64,000 nt of DNA from Casuarina equisetifolia (GCA_028551475.1 CM052362.1:7935354-7999353); one strand, 5' to 3'; numbered from the stretch's first letter, positions 23,701 to 36,797 are shown. Numbers and translations: made by a program. The notes: generated by a model from the sequence alone, not told the origin.

Positions 23701-25696
23701 TTTCCCCCCTTTTTGGTTTAAAGGATGTTGTAGAGCCTGACAAGGCACCCGCATCTGAAAGAAGTCTGAAATCTCGAGCTCTTCTTGCCAGGCAAGCAAA
23801 TGGACTCGTGGCTGATCAGGTTGATTATTTGTACTTTTTCCTGGCTAATAAGATCAGTCTCTGCAACCTCATTCCCCAATTAAAAAAGGGAAAAAAAGGG
23901 AAAAGTGATTAAATGTTGTACCTGGACTCACCCATATCTCAAGCGTCAAGAAGCAAGTTTAGATTTTTTGTGCCTATTATATAATTAGTTCGTTTAATTA
24001 CTTCTGCTTTTGTCATTTCTTTTGGATGACTGGCAGGGTGTTCGCCCTTTAAGTGATGTTGAGAAGGTCATCTCCTCGGGTAATGTGTTACTTCAATAAG
24101 TATTTTTACGTCTGTAAGATTTTTTTATGGCATTTAAATGCTTGTGATCTCTCTGATTATCAATGCTGATAATTGCATGCAAGCAATTAAATACCCAATG
24201 CTACATTTATTTTTCATTTTTCACAAAAGCAGTTCGTGAAAATAAATTTAATAAGAAACAACAACTGTGCTGGGTTACAGAGGTATTCTAATAGTTGGAA
24301 GGATTGATAATTGATCAGGAAACACAAGTGGTTCAAGTTGGGGAATTCCATCAATTTTTAGTGGAAATGATAACCGTATTTCTGCCAAAGAAAGCTTGGC
24401 GAACAAGTCATATAGTGAACCTATTCCTAGCCTGGAACATGGCGTCTCTATGATCCAATTAAGAGAGGTATACTTAATCTGCCTAAGATGTGTTTCAGAC
24501 TTCGGACATTCTCTTTTATAGGTTTAATTTCTCTTTAATGAATATTTCTTGGTGTTCTTGAAGCCCCCAACTATCTTGAGGCCAACAGAAAATCAATCAG
24601 AGGAGGAGGCAATTGAAATTGTGGCCACAAAGTTGCTTTTGAAATCATACTATGACATTGTTCGGAAGAACATTGAGGACTCTATACCTAAAGCAATTAT
24701 GCACTTCTTGGTACTATCATTCTCTTAAAAATCCAATTTTGTATTTTTATGTAGAACATGCCTTTGTTATAGTCAAACTATAGATCATGAGTGCTGGACC
24801 TTTATTGTCTTGGAATTCTGTTAATTCTGATAGTTACTCAACTGTTATTGCTTTTCTGTCCAGGTAAACCATACAAAGCGTGAACTACACAATGTTTTCA
24901 TCAAAAAGCTTTACAGGTGAGTCATAGCAACATATGATCCTGTATTCTTCTTTTTTTTTCAGTGCTGACGGTTGTCATTTATCTTGTGTTATGAATCAGA
25001 GAGAACTTGTTTGAAGAGATGTTGCAAGAACCAGATGAGGTTGCAATGAAGAGAAAGCGCACTCGTGAAACACTCCGAGTTCTTCAACAGGCTTTCCGTG
25101 TAAGTTTTCCTGATTTGGTATCCAGAAGCTGAGGTTAGAGCGAATTTGTAGGGTCTTTGACTGTACATTAAATTGCTTAGCAGTATTTAGTTTCTTATTG
25201 TACGTCTGATCATTAGGGGATTTTCTTGTGAGAACAATCTGTGTATTACGTGCATGATGGGTTTCTCTTTCTTCCCCGCTATCCCATTCCTGAAGGGAAG
25301 CTTTCTTGCTAACGCTTCCTAGACGTCAATTTGCCATGAATTTCATATTTTTGCATTATGTTCAATAAGCTTGCCAAATTTTTGATACGAAATTTTCAGC
25401 GAGTTCTGTTTTCTGTGTAGACATTGGATGAGCTGCCTTTGGAAGCTGAAACAGTTGAGAAGGGTTACAGTTTGGGGCCTGATCCAACAGGGTTACCAAA
25501 GATCCACGGACTGCCATCATCATCATTTTACTCTACGAGCAGTTCCGCTGATTCCTACTCAGCTTCTCCTAAAAATCCAAAGACCCGAAAGTCGTCTCAC
25601 TCGGGAGAGCTTCAGCCACCGGTATATTCTAATACCGATTCAAATGGAATTGGACGCAATTACACACCGGGTCTCTATCCAACGGTTGATGTGTAA
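17772..25696 (+). CDS. DRP3: Dynamin-related GTPase, DRP3 type (organelle fission)
   Basis: Large GTPase of the plant DRP3A/3B group, which constricts mitochondria and peroxisomes during division. Twenty exons give 832 residues (Arabidopsis DRP3A is about 808): 17772-18155, 18793-19075, 19174-19202, 19311-19412, 19555-19623, 19710-19769, 20092-20205, 20766-20814, 20978-21087, 21995-22087, 22241-22333, 22418-22555, 23520-23630, 23724-23819, 24037-24079, 24319-24467, 24564-24710, 24864-24916, 25000-25099, 25421-25696. P-loop GSQSSGKS is at 57-64, switch Thr in ICTRRP at 84, DLPG at 162-165, TKLD at 231-234. Middle domain follows, then a variable Ser-rich linker where PH would be in classical dynamins. 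The GED is about 642-750 ([18 protein letters not shown]). The C-terminal tail is Ser/Pro-rich. The Ser/Thr-rich N-terminus is typical. Intron 7 needs a GC donor at 20206. Confidence 0.97.
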
Positions 25697-27345
25697 GGCA
25701 TTTGAATGTGCATCGTGGTCCAAGTAATTTTTTTTTTTTAACACTATTAAGGCATTATATTCATTTGATTGCCCTGTCCGACTTTCGAGATGGTTGGAAT
25801 TCGACCGGCGAGGGCCGGCTCAAAGGGGAGTCGGCATCTTCTTCTAACTCTATTTTGCAAGGCAGATGTTCTGTTATTGCTTTCTTTTACAATTTTTCTT
25901 TTTTCTTCCTCTAATATGATATAGCTTAGAATTACATTTTTCACGAGGGTCCTGAAGGAATAACAGGGAGTTTGTAAACCCCTTCTTTTGTCAGAAGCAG
26001 CAGCTTCAATACCCATATGTATGTATTTTTATTAAGTTTTTCTGGTTCGAGAGTTGTTGAATTGTGATGGATTTGGCCAATTGTATCATCTTTAAAGAGC
26101 TTTTGCGAGTATTATGCTCCATTTTTTTGTTGATATTGAGATAACACCCGATTCCCTTGATTTCAGCTAGCTGTTTGCTAAGTTTTATCATGTGGATCGA
26201 GTAGCTGATAGTGTTTTGAGGGGAAGTTGGCATGGACATGGTATAAAGTTCTGTTTTAAGAGATGGTTGTTTGTACCCGTTGATGTTTGAAGCAGCAATG
26301 ATCTGCCCCTTGTACGTACCTAAGTCTATTTTTACGACAGATTCTTATTTCAAACATAATGGCACACAGAATCAATGGCTCTCAATATTCAAGAGGCCAC
26401 AACTTCCATCACTTACAGAACGTACACCCGCCTAACATGGATAACACGCCTCTATTCTTATTGTATTCACCGTGGCTCCGATTCCAAAACTAGGTGAAAT
26501 AATTAATTCCGAGTCCAAAACTTTTGAAGTTTCCAGCAACCAATCTTTTAAAGGCCCGATCCACGTTGCATATATATAACGTTCCAAAAGATATTTGAAG
26601 AATAACTGCAACTTATTCAAATAACTGCAACCTACATATGACTCTGAATAAATAAAATATGTTAGAAGGTCTTAAGTTTATTTCAATAATTAGTTCAAAG
26701 ATTGGAAAAAAAATTTCATTTAAACTTAAAACAAATGTTTCCTCTTCTCAAATGCGGGGCTTGTAACCTCTAACGCCTTCTACAAACCAAGAAGTCATTC
26801 TAATAGTAGTAAAGTCATGTGAATAATTAGTTTGGAGTAGAATTTTAACTTAAGTTTTGATATTATATTAGAAAGTTTAATCCAAAAATTAGCTTAAGGG
26901 TTGAATAAACCTTTCAACTTATTTTACTTCCCTACATAAAAATCCAGCTTGATTTCCTGGCTGAAATATTTCATCCAAGTTTGAATAACATTCTTAATTC
27001 CCCATTCCATGCATGAAAATTCAGATTATGGAGGTATCAGTCCGGCATTCTACGGTGCTACATATAGAGCAACTTCAGGGCTGTTAAAAGACCTTATTTC
27101 CGCCGTTCTTAATTATATGACTTTTAACGATCAAGATTCACATTACGTGCAACTTCAAAACTCAAACCTCCATTTGTGTTTTCCAGTCCAACCTGCCTAG
27201 CCTTTCTATTGCATGTGGGAACTTAGTAGCTTTGGGACGAGCGAATTAAAACAAGTAGATCCGCTCACAGCGCTTAAAATTTGATGATGGAGGCTGCCAG
27301 CTTTGGACGGTTCAGATTCCTCTAAGCCATGCATTGAAACTTGTC
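25697..27345. other. Intergenic DNA between DRP3 and GT47
   Basis: Probable DRP3 3' UTR for a few hundred bases, then AT-rich DNA. No conserved frame was recognised. Confidence 0.5.
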
Positions 27346-27352
27346 TATAAAT
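27346..27352 (+). promoter_or_regulatory. TATA box of the GT47 gene
   Basis: TATAAAT lies 83-89 bp upstream of the GT47 start codon, the expected spacing for a plant TATA box and a leader of about 50-60 bases. Confidence 0.45.
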
Positions 27353-27434
27353 GAAGTTCTCGTGCTAACATTCCCAGTTCTTGTAACTACCCTAACTAAC
27401 TGAGCTAGACGCTTTCTTTTCCCCGCTCAAAACA

Positions 27435-28603
27435 ATGCAGCCTCCCTCACTTTCCCGAGAAAACAAATCCGAGAAACGGCCAACCACATCCAATGAACGC
27501 CATGCCGCTCCTTCTCCACCACGCTTCCGTCTACGGTTACCAAGCTGCTCTCTCGAGCACTTTATCTACGCTGCTGTGACCCTTCCCCTAGCACTCGTCC
27601 TCATCCACTTCATGTTTAGCTCATTCCTCACCAAGCACCATGAACAGGTAGAGATATCTATCCACACATGCATTCATGCATCTATCCTCATTTTCTCTGA
27701 CATATGTATGAACTCATAGGCTCCTGCGCCTCAAGAGTTCCCTATCGACTCGGAGCTGTTTAGATACCCGAAAAGCTTTCTGAAGGACTACGAGCAAATG
27801 GAGAAGGAGTTCAAGGTGTACAAGTACCCGGATGGGGACCCGGGGACGTACTACGACTCGCCGGGGGTGCTCAAGGGGAGGTACGCGAGCGAGAGCTACT
27901 TCTTCAAGAATATCAAGAAGAGTCACTTCCTCACCTCTGATCCTAGTGAGGCTCACCTATTTTTTGTTCCCATTTCTGCGCGTAAACTGCGCAGCGAGGT
28001 ACCTGCGATTTCATCAATTTGTTCGTGTACTATGGCTCCAAAGAATGGCATCCCTTCATTAGTTCTTGATCTTCGGATTATGAATGTTGGTTTCAAATTA
28101 ATTCCTGATGTATCGAATCTACAGCTAGTCAGATCACATACGTGACTATAGTTTATGTCGGATGAAAGAAACTGGGGGAGATCCAACAGGGTTGAAGGCT
28201 AGTAGTTCTTGTGAAGTACACAGGGTGGTTTGGAGAACAATACTGTGGCTAGACAACTTGGAGAAATTGAAAAGATTGATGTCACTTTGTTGAAATCCAC
28301 CATTCAAAACTTGGTAATTTCTAAGATAATGTTATTGGTGCTTGGGAGGGACCAAGAAAGAGGTTTCAATCATAGGAACTGTTCGGAATAGTACCTGGGT
28401 AGTAATGAATTAGTGTCCAATTTGATTTCCTGACATTGTTGAGCTTTGGATCCTAGCAGGTACGAAACTAATATTTACATGGGAAGATATCAGTAATATG
28501 GAAGAATATATAGACTCCTTACCTACTGGTCAATTAAGGTTTTCATTTCCAAGTTTTTGCTTTGAAGACTCATTTGCCACGTACACCAAAATCACTTTCC
28601 CCT

Positions 28604-28638
<35 letters not shown>

Positions 28639-31243
28639 CTTTTCGTAACGGGTCCATGTGAAAGTTAATTCTCTGTTTTTGAGTTTCATATATCTTTCTG
28701 ATATGTGTCTAAGCACATTTTGCGGACTGCAGGGAGCAACTCACGAAAATGTTACCATTATAGTACGGAATTATTTCCAGCGACTGGCCTCGAAGTACCC
28801 CTACTGGAATCGAAAACTTGGTTCTGATCACTTCTTTGTGGCATGTCATAAGACTGGGGTGAAGTTGACTGAAGGACTTCCACATTGTAGCCACAACTTA
28901 ATTCGAATTGCGTGCTCACCCAGCCATGATCGTACTTTTAGGGATATTGTCATCCCTTCAGCTGAACAAAATGTCAGTATTGAGAGGTAACTTCAACTGG
29001 TGCCAAGGATCTGTTTTCTTAAAGTTCTTTGATTAAGCTGTTAGTAGATCTTTAACCGTAAGATGACGGATTTCTCAAAAAATTTCTTTGATACTATTTG
29101 TTGATCGTTGACTGTAAAATGACTGATTCTCTCTTGGCGGAGGCATCCTTAGTTACAAGCACATAGCTCATGTACTCAAGCTTTACTTAGCCCTATTCAA
29201 CTTGTTGGATCAGCTAACAACTTTATGTTTTGTGGTTTTTGTATCCCTTGTTGATTGAGCTACCCCCTATAATCATTTCAAAGAGGTCCTGTTTTGGTAC
29301 TTCATTAGATTAAACAAACCCTGGTTTCTGTTCAGCATCTATTTTGGATATGTTATCTGTCAGCAGATTCTCTCTCTCACATCATCCTGTTTTAAGTCTT
29401 TCCAGAATGACTATCAACATATGTGTTTTCAACAACACTCAATAGTTTACGTTCCAGCTATGGTGCTGATTTACTTTTATTTTTGTACGTATTTCTTGGG
29501 TTTCTAGTCTGTTAGATTCCTTGCTCATTTATCATGCCATTAAACTCTGCTCTTTCCCTTCAAACTATAACGAGGTAAGCTTCATTCCAGCCTGCTTGAC
29601 TAAAGCTCTCTTTACCCTCGGTTCAACTAACTTTTTTGCTTTCTCTCAGTTTATCTTTCCCTCTCTTCACCTTCTTTAAGAAAGGAAGTTTCCTGGATGA
29701 CTGAATCATGCCTTTCTCCTTTGATCTCCAAAGCTTACTGCCTTTTAATGATCCTTCTATAGGTCAAAGCGTAGCTTGTTTTCATTCAGTTCCTTTCTCC
29801 AGCTGCATAACCGTAGGGCCACTTTTTTTTAACCCTTCTTTTCGTTCTCTCTTTTTTGGTTAGTTGAGAAGAATACTGTTGAATTGAATCGGAGGCGTCG
29901 TCTCTCGAAACTGCAATGCTGTATAGCCTTTGGATTAATTCACGTCCCAGAAATGAAAATTTGGAAACTGGTCGCTTATTTGCATTTATTTCTGTTAACA
30001 CTTCTTGTCGCTCAATTCATAACTAATGAGTTACGCTTGAAGAGCGTAAAATAAATGGTTACCCTTACTTCCATCAGAAGAAAATATTTGTTTTACCATT
30101 ACTTCCATGTAGCCTTCAGAAAGAAGAATGCATTTGATATCATGTCAACGGGACTTCTTTGTCTTTGGCACAGGACGAGGTTGGATTCCTTGAGACGCGC
30201 TGCTGAGTCTATGCAAAATCCATGGGAGCATGAGTCTGATTATATTTTCCCGGACAACGTTGTAGTTACTCCTGAAGGATATCTGCTATGTCGTGAGGAA
30301 GGATATCATACCCCTCTCTGTGTTTGCCTTCATGGATTGCCAGGCCATACTTCCCTTATAGAAGACTCGATCCGTTATGGATGTGTTCCTGGTAATATCA
30401 TCTTCCTATATGGTTCTTCAGTATTCAGGCATGCTTTTTTCTGAATTGGTCTTATCTCCTTCATCATCCTCTAGGCTAGAACGGAGAAGTATTTTTCTCG
30501 CCATCAATCAAACTGACCCCCATGGTCAATATTTCACTTGACCATACAACTGGAATTACTTATATTTTTATGATGATGCTTCACTTTCAGTTTCCTTTCT
30601 AAATGTCTATGTGTCTCTCTGCAGTTATCCTGACAAATAATCCCCGTCTTCCTTTCAATGATATTCTTGACTGGAGTAAATTTTCTGTAATACGTAAGAG
30701 TAATGGCGTTCGATGGTTTAAGGACATTTTTGTTGAAGTATCTGAGGAAGGTCTCAGCAGATTGCAGGAAAATTTAGTCAAGGTAACAAAATGTTCTGTC
30801 TTCTCGCATATTGGAAACACATTGTACTTCGTTGTCTTCATTTGAGCTGTTTAACTTCTGATTATGTGCTTCAGCTTACATTTTCATTTTTCTCAAAACT
30901 TCATTTACAATTTCGATGTCTGAACACTGGCACTAGAATGCACACTGCATCACTACTTGACAACCTAGTACTCAAAACTGAGATTAATAGCTTTTCCGGG
31001 GAAAACGAAGTTGTCAGTGGCTGCATCGTGTTGACCTGTGGCCTCCTTTTCCACCCAACCACTTCTGCTAGCTGAAAAGCTTGAGAAATTCAAATCTAGA
31101 TAATGCTTCCTCCCAAGGCGACAATAAAAGGCCCATTCTCTAATGTCTTGAATCAGGTCCAGAAGCATTTCAAATGGAATTTTCCTCCGGTCAGATTCGA
31201 TGCATTCAACCTGGCGATGTACGAACTCTGGCAGCGCCATTAG
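27435..31243 (+). CDS. GT47 / exostosin-like glycosyltransferase
   Basis: Predicted Golgi type II membrane glycosyltransferase of the plant exostosin family (GT47), which builds cell-wall or glycoprotein glycans; the donor sugar cannot be told from sequence. Six exons: 27435-27647, 27720-27998, 28733-28986, 30174-30391, 30625-30782, 31157-31243. All have GT-AG introns and join in frame to 402 residues. The N-terminus has a Ser/Pro/Arg cytosolic stretch and one membrane helix at about 43-65. The lumenal part has YKYPDGDPG, a GRYASESYFF segment, YPYWNRKLGSDHFF, and the conserved core IEDSIRYGCVPVIL...LPFNDILDWSKFSV. It ends QKHFKWNFPP...MYELWQRH. It is somewhat shorter than common family members, and the stretch encoded by exon 4 is divergent, so function may have changed. 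A copia element lies just 3' in the same orientation. Confidence 0.88.
28606..28634 (+). repeat. (CT)n microsatellite in GT47 intron 2
   Basis: About 14 CT repeats, roughly 100 bp upstream of the exon 3 acceptor at 28732/28733. Confidence 0.9.
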
Positions 31244-31346
31244 ATGCCGATGCCCAGGAGCACTTCAAATGGAAGTCTTCACAATATCTTTTTGTCTGTT
31301 CTCAACATCCCTGTACCTGTAATGGTCTCACAAGGCACGTTGTAAC

Positions 31347-31793
31347 TGTTGAAACTAACACGTAATGGGGTCACGGGTTGGTTGAAGAGAAGATTTCCAG
31401 CAAGTGTACTCAAGTGTTTCTGTTTACTTTTTGGGGGCAGAGCAGTGGGACTAGTCAAGTAACGTAGACAGCAAGCTATATGTGCAGAGAAGCATGCTGT
31501 AACTGCAGTTAATCATGTTTTTTTTAGTCTTTACTAAACCTTTTGAGTACTGTTTGCTGTATTTTTGTTTTCAGTTAATGGCGTGTTGTATTAGCTTTCT
31601 GTTTTACTTAAGTGCAGCACAATTGCTTGTTATTGTTGCTGTTTGAAACCTTGTCTTAGTCGTTCAGTAGGAAACTTTTTCTTGAACTTGTATTCCTCTT
31701 GAAATTGAATAGAATCAAGTGTTCTGCAAGCCTCTTTCTTTGTTTCAGTTTGTGAAAAACTCTCACTGCATTGCTACCCGTGAAAGTGTAACA
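31347..31793 (+). repeat. Left (5') LTR of the copia element
   Basis: 447 bp, TG...CA ends, matching the repeat at 35922-36368 almost base for base. Confidence 0.95.
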
Positions 31794-31856
31794 GTGGTAT
31801 CACCGCTCCAGGTTCATCTTTTTTGCTTCCGCAAACTCAAACCAATTCAGATAGTT

Positions 31857-34800
31857 ATGGCCTCAACCCCCTTTTCCTCATCTACTTCATCTAGTTCATC
31901 CTCTTCTAGGTCCTCCTCATCAACAAATCAACTCTTTCCCAACTCTCAACTACCATTACCCATTTTTAATGGCAGAAACTACTTGTATTGGTCCACACGC
32001 ATGTCTCCATACTTCAAGCTACAAGGAGTGTGGGATCTTGTTGATAAGGGGGAGCCTAAATTTGCAGATGAAGAGACTCTCTCGCCTGCTGATAGAGAAC
32101 GATACAGAAGGCATCAGGAGCGAGATTTGAAGGCCCTGATTGTTATTCAGTCAATTGTAACAGAAGAGATTTTTGAGAGGATTGCTGAGGCCACAACAAC
32201 TCATGGGGCATAGACGATGCTAAAGGATGAATTCATTGGTAATCCTAAGGTACGTCGTGTCCGTATACAAGCTTTAAAAAGAGATTTAGAATTACTTCAA
32301 ATGAATGAACATGAAAGTATTATGGAGTATTATGGTAGAGTAAAGTCTGTTGTTGCTCAAATCCGATCCCTAGGAGGTGAAGTGACTGCAAGTAGAGTGG
32401 TTGAAAAGATTCTCATAAGCTTGACTCTCAAATTTGATTCTACCGTAACTACCATAGAGGAGACTAAATATTTTACTACCATGTCAGTTAGTGAACTCAT
32501 AGGGTCTCTTAAAGCCTTTGAGAAACGTACCTCTAGAGGTAAAGAGCTAGTTCTGATTGAGTTAGCCTTAAAAACCAAACTTGATCTCTCCAATAGGGAT
32601 GATGATGGCCAAAAAAGTGTTGAGGTTAAACCAAAAAGTAAGGGACGTTATCCTCCTTGCAAGGTGTGTAAAAGAACAAACCACCTTGAGGAGTTTTGCT
32701 GGATGAAGGGAAAACCACAATGTAGGTTCTGTCAAAAGTTTGGTCATCGTGAAAAAAAATGTAGATTAAAAGAAGCTCAACAAGCTAATCTCCTAGAAGA
32801 GACTGAACCCGTCTTGTTTTGTGCCACAGTTCCTTATGTGGCAGTGTCTAAGGAACAAAATTTATGGTATCTAGATAGTGGTTGCAGCAACCATATGACA
32901 TATGATGAAAAGATTTTTTCTTATCTAGATAGATCTGTAAAGACTAGAGTTAAGCTTGGAAATGGGGAACATATTGAAGTGGTAGGAAAAGGAAATATCA
33001 CAGTTCACACCTCTAAAGGAGAAAGATCTATTAGAGATGTTATGTTGGTGCCAAGCTTGAGTTCTAATCTTCTAAGTGTAGGGCAGATGGATGAGAATGG
33101 CTATATGTTGGTGTTTAGAAACAAAAAATGTTCAATCTTTGATGAGAATGATCTTACACAGTCCTTAGCAGAAGTAGAAATGATGAATACTAGAATCTAC
33201 CCACTTAAGCTTCTTTATTCTCTACCATCAACTGTACCAAAAGCTATGAGTGTAAAGATAGATGAAATATGGTTGTGGCACAAGAGATATGGTCATTTGA
33301 ACTTTGAGGCTCTAAAGAAGTTGCATGAAAAAAGTCTAGTGAAGGGGCTGCCTCGGATAGAAGCTTTTGAGTCGTGTGTGGAGGATGCCAAATGGGAAAA
33401 GTCATAAACTTCCTTTCCCAATCAGTTTTGGAAATAAAAAGACAGAGCCATTGGATTTACTCCATACGGACATATGTGGTCCTATGCAAACTAGCACCAG
33501 TCAAGGAAATATATATTTCCTTTTGTTCATTGATGACTCCACAAGAATGACGTGGGTTTTCTTTCTTAAAGAAAAATCTCAAGCTTTTAATTACTTCAAG
33601 CAACTCAAAATCCTGCTGGAAACTGAGACAAACAGACGAATCAAGAAGCTAAGATCAGATCAAGGAGGAGAATTTCTTTCTAAGGAGTTTACCACTTTCT
33701 GCACTGAAGCTGGAATAGAGAGACAGCTAGCTACACCGTACAGCCCTCAACAAAACGGTGTGGTTGAGAGGAAAAATTCGCACTGTAATGGAAATGGCAC
33801 GCAACATGCTAGAAGAGAAGAAGGTGCCTTACAAGTTCTGGGGAGAGGCTGTTAATACAGCAGTCTATATCCTTAACCGAAGTCCCACAAGTGTAGTAAA
33901 GGGTAAAACTCCATGGGAGGCTTGGACGGGATCAAAGCCCTCAGTGGAACACTTAAGAATCTTCGGATCTCTCTGCTATGTGCATGTTCAAGTCAGACAA
34001 GACACAAGCTGCAAAAGAAGGCTAAAAAAGGAGTGATGCTTGGATATAGCCTAAACTCGAAAGCATATCAAGTTTTTAACATTGATCAAAACAAGCTTAT
34101 GGTTACAAGAGATGTGGTGTTTGAAGAATTAGGTTCATGGAATTGGAAAGAAAAGAAGGAAGAGTATCAAGATGCAAATATTCCAAATTTATGGAGAAAT
34201 GAAGCTAGCAATCAACCTGAAACTTTTGAACCAACAACACCGATTCATGGTACAAGCTTAGCTCCTCAACCAGAAATCTCTTTACCTGAAGAAGTTCTTG
34301 ATAGTAGAAGACCATCTAATGTTACTCCAATCAAGATGAGGTCTCTTGAAGATATATATGAGTGTTGTAATCTCTCAACATTGGAGCCCTATTCTTATGA
34401 GAAGCAGCCCAAGATGAAGGTTGGAGAGCAACCATGGAGGAAGAGATTTCAACCATCCAAAAGAATGAAACTTGGGAGCTGGCCAACCTCCCAAATGGTA
34501 AGAGATCCATTGGAGTTAAATGGATCTTTAAGACTAAACTAAATGCAAATGGAGAGATACAAAGGCTGAAGGCTAGGTTGGTTGTGAAAGGGTATGCTCA
34601 AACTGCTGGTGTGGATTATGGAGAGACCTTTGCTCCGGTAGCAAGGTTGGAAACTATTCGAATGATTGTCTCTTTAACAGCACAAAAGAATTGGAAGATC
34701 TTCCAACTAGATGTGAAGGCAACTTTTTTGAATGGAGAGCTGTCTGAAGAAGTATTTATTGATCAGCCTCAAGGGTTCCAAGTTAAAGGGCAAGAAGGGA

Positions 34801-35927
34801 AAGTCTTGAGGCTCAAGAAGGCTCTTTACGGGCTAAAGCAAGCACCAAGGGCATGGTTCAGCAAGATCAGTTCTCACTTTATACAGCACAGGGTATTCAA
34901 GGAGCCCAAGTGAACCAACCTTGTTCTTAAAAAAGGAAGGTAATTCTGTTTTGGTAATCTCTCTTTATGTAGATGATTTGATCTATACTGGAAATTGTGG
35001 TAAAATGCTTAGAAGGTTTAAGGATGAGATGATCAAATCATTTGAAATGAATGATCTTGGTATGATGAACTACTTTCTTGGGTTAGAAGTCACGCAGACA
35101 GACAAGGGAATTTTTCTCTCACAGACAAAGTTTGCTAAGGAGTTGCTGATTAAGTTCAACATGGTAAATTCTAAACCTGTGTCAACTCATTAGTTCCTGG
35201 AGAGAAAGTTGCATTAATAGATGATTCTGGTGAAGCTGAAGGAACCATCTACCGGAGCCTCATTGGAAGTCTTCTGTATATGGCAGCAACAAGGCCAGAT
35301 ATTTTGTTTTCGGTTTCCCTTCTGTCACGGTTTATGCAAAAGCCTATGAGGTCTCATTTTTGCTAGGCTAAACGCATTCTGCGTTATATCCAAGGAACTG
35401 TGAATCATGGAATTTGGTATGAAGCTGGAAAACTGATAAAGCTTAAGGGATATGCAGATAGTGACTGGGCTAGCAACATAAGTGACTCATAAAGCACCAC
35501 TGGCTACATTTTTACTCTTGGGTCAGGGCTTTTCAGTTGGTTATCAAGAAAGCAATCCTCAGTTGCATTATCCTCGGCAGAAGCAGAGTATGTTGCTGTC
35601 TCTGCAGCTGCTAGCCAATGTGTTTGGTTAAGAAGGTTGCTGGCAGAAATGGGACTTGAGCAATTCAAAGGAACAGCCATCTTATGTGATAGCAAATCTG
35701 CTATTTCTATGGCAGAGAACCCAAATCAACATTCCAGAACCAAGCATATCAAGATCAAAATACACTATGTTCGAGAGGTAGTTGAAGAAGGTGAAATCAG
35801 TCTACAATTCTGCAGAAGTGAAGATCAACTTGCTGATATTCTCACAAAATCTCTGGGCACAACACACTTTGAGAGGCTTAGGGAACTTATTGGAGTAACC
35901 ATGATCCCCATTAAGGAGGGGTGTTGA
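31857..35927 (+). pseudogene. Copia gag-pol polyprotein, disrupted
   Basis: The domain order is that of Ty1/copia. Gag (UBN2 type) starts at 31857. CCHC-like zinc knuckles lie at about 32655-32765, the aspartic protease LDSGCSNHM at about 32868, a GAG-pre-integrase HKRYGHL block at about 33280, and the integrase core (DICGPM, RSDQGGEF, SPQQNGVVER) at 33450-33770. Reverse transcriptase spans about 34450-35190, with the YVDDL active site intact at 34966-34980. RNase H spans about 35450-35900. Breaks: a TAG at 32211-32213 in gag, frame changes near 33385, 33770, 33990 and 34430, a stop near 34910, another at 35191, and stops near 35364 and 35490. The element cannot now make its own polyprotein. 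Confidence 0.92.
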
Positions 35928-36368
35928 AACTAACACGTAATGGGGTCACGGGTTGGTTGAAGAGAAGATTTCCAGCAAGTGTACTCAAGTGTTTTTGTTT
36001 ACTTTTTGGGGTAGAGTAGTGGGACTAGTCAAGTAACGTAGACAGCAAGCTATATGTGCAGAGAAGCGTGCTGTAACTGCAGTTAATCATTTTTTTTGTA
36101 GTCTTTACTGAACCTTTTGAGTACTGTTTGCTGTATTTTTGTTTTCAGTTAATGGCGTGTTGTATTAGCTTTCTGTTTTACTTAAGTGCAGCACAGTTGC
36201 TTGTTATTGTTGCTGTTTGAAACCTTGTCTTGGTCGTTCAGTAAGAAACCTTCTCTTGAACTTGTATTCCTCTTGAAACTAAATAGAATCAAGTGTTCTG
36301 CAAGCCTCTTTCTTTGTTTCAGTTTGTGAAAAACTCTCACCTGCATTGCTGCTTGTGAAAGCGTAACA
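35922..36368 (+). repeat. Right (3') LTR of the copia element
   Basis: 447 bp copy of the left LTR, preceded by a polypurine tract and followed by the probable target duplication ATAAC. Confidence 0.95.
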
Positions 36369-36506
36369 ATAACAGTGCTTGGCTTCATTAGTCTGAAACT
36401 AGAATTCTCTACACAATACAGATTTTTTCCTTTATTGAGATTGTGGGTAACCCTTCAATAAACATCAAGAACGCTGACTACACCACAGTGCAGGCCCCCA
36501 CAACCC

Positions 36507-36797
36507 TCATAGAAGAGAGACACCAACGTAGTAAACAAAATATAGCCCTGCAGGAGGTTCCACGAAGCTTCTGTCTAGACCATATCCACCAACAGATGGT
36601 AGTATCCAAACAAAAGATTTCATGGGGGATAGCAGCATCCTTGAAGAGAATGGACACAATAAAAATAAACATTCAAGGTCTTCCTTCCTCGAGCCACAAA
36701 GGCCGTAAGTCGTAGAGTGCGGGATGTCACAGATAATTAGCTTGTCTTTGGTACTTGTTCTCCAATGAATCAGCATAAGTGGATGTGGTTGAGCCAA
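36507..36797 (-). mobile_element. LINE remnant, zf-RVT domain (second copy type)
   Basis: A 96-codon minus-strand frame contains 'HWRTSTKDKLI', 'YGLCGSRKEDLECLFLLC' and 'PFSSRM'. It follows the zf-RVT pattern of plant LINEs (R-x-x-T-K-D-x-L, C-x-x-C-x-x-x-x-E, H/L-F-x-x-C-P-F-S). Flanking RT sequence is not recognisable, so this is a fragment. It differs from the remnant at 6543-6757 and is probably from another family. Confidence 0.7.

Larger units (their letters stand above)
31347..36368 (+). mobile_element. Full-length Ty1/copia LTR retrotransposon, coding region broken
   Basis: A 5022-bp element with 447-bp LTRs at both ends (TGTTGAAAC...GTAACA). One base after the left LTR is TGGTATCA (31795), the tRNA-Met primer binding site. 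AAGGAGGGG directly precedes the right LTR. Flanks GTAAC (31342-31346) and ATAAC (36369-36373) look like a 5-bp target duplication with one change. The LTRs differ at roughly 18 positions by hand count (about 96% identity), nearly all transitions, so the insertion is fairly young. It sits in the GT47 3' region, 103 bp after the stop codon and in the same orientation. Confidence 0.95.
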
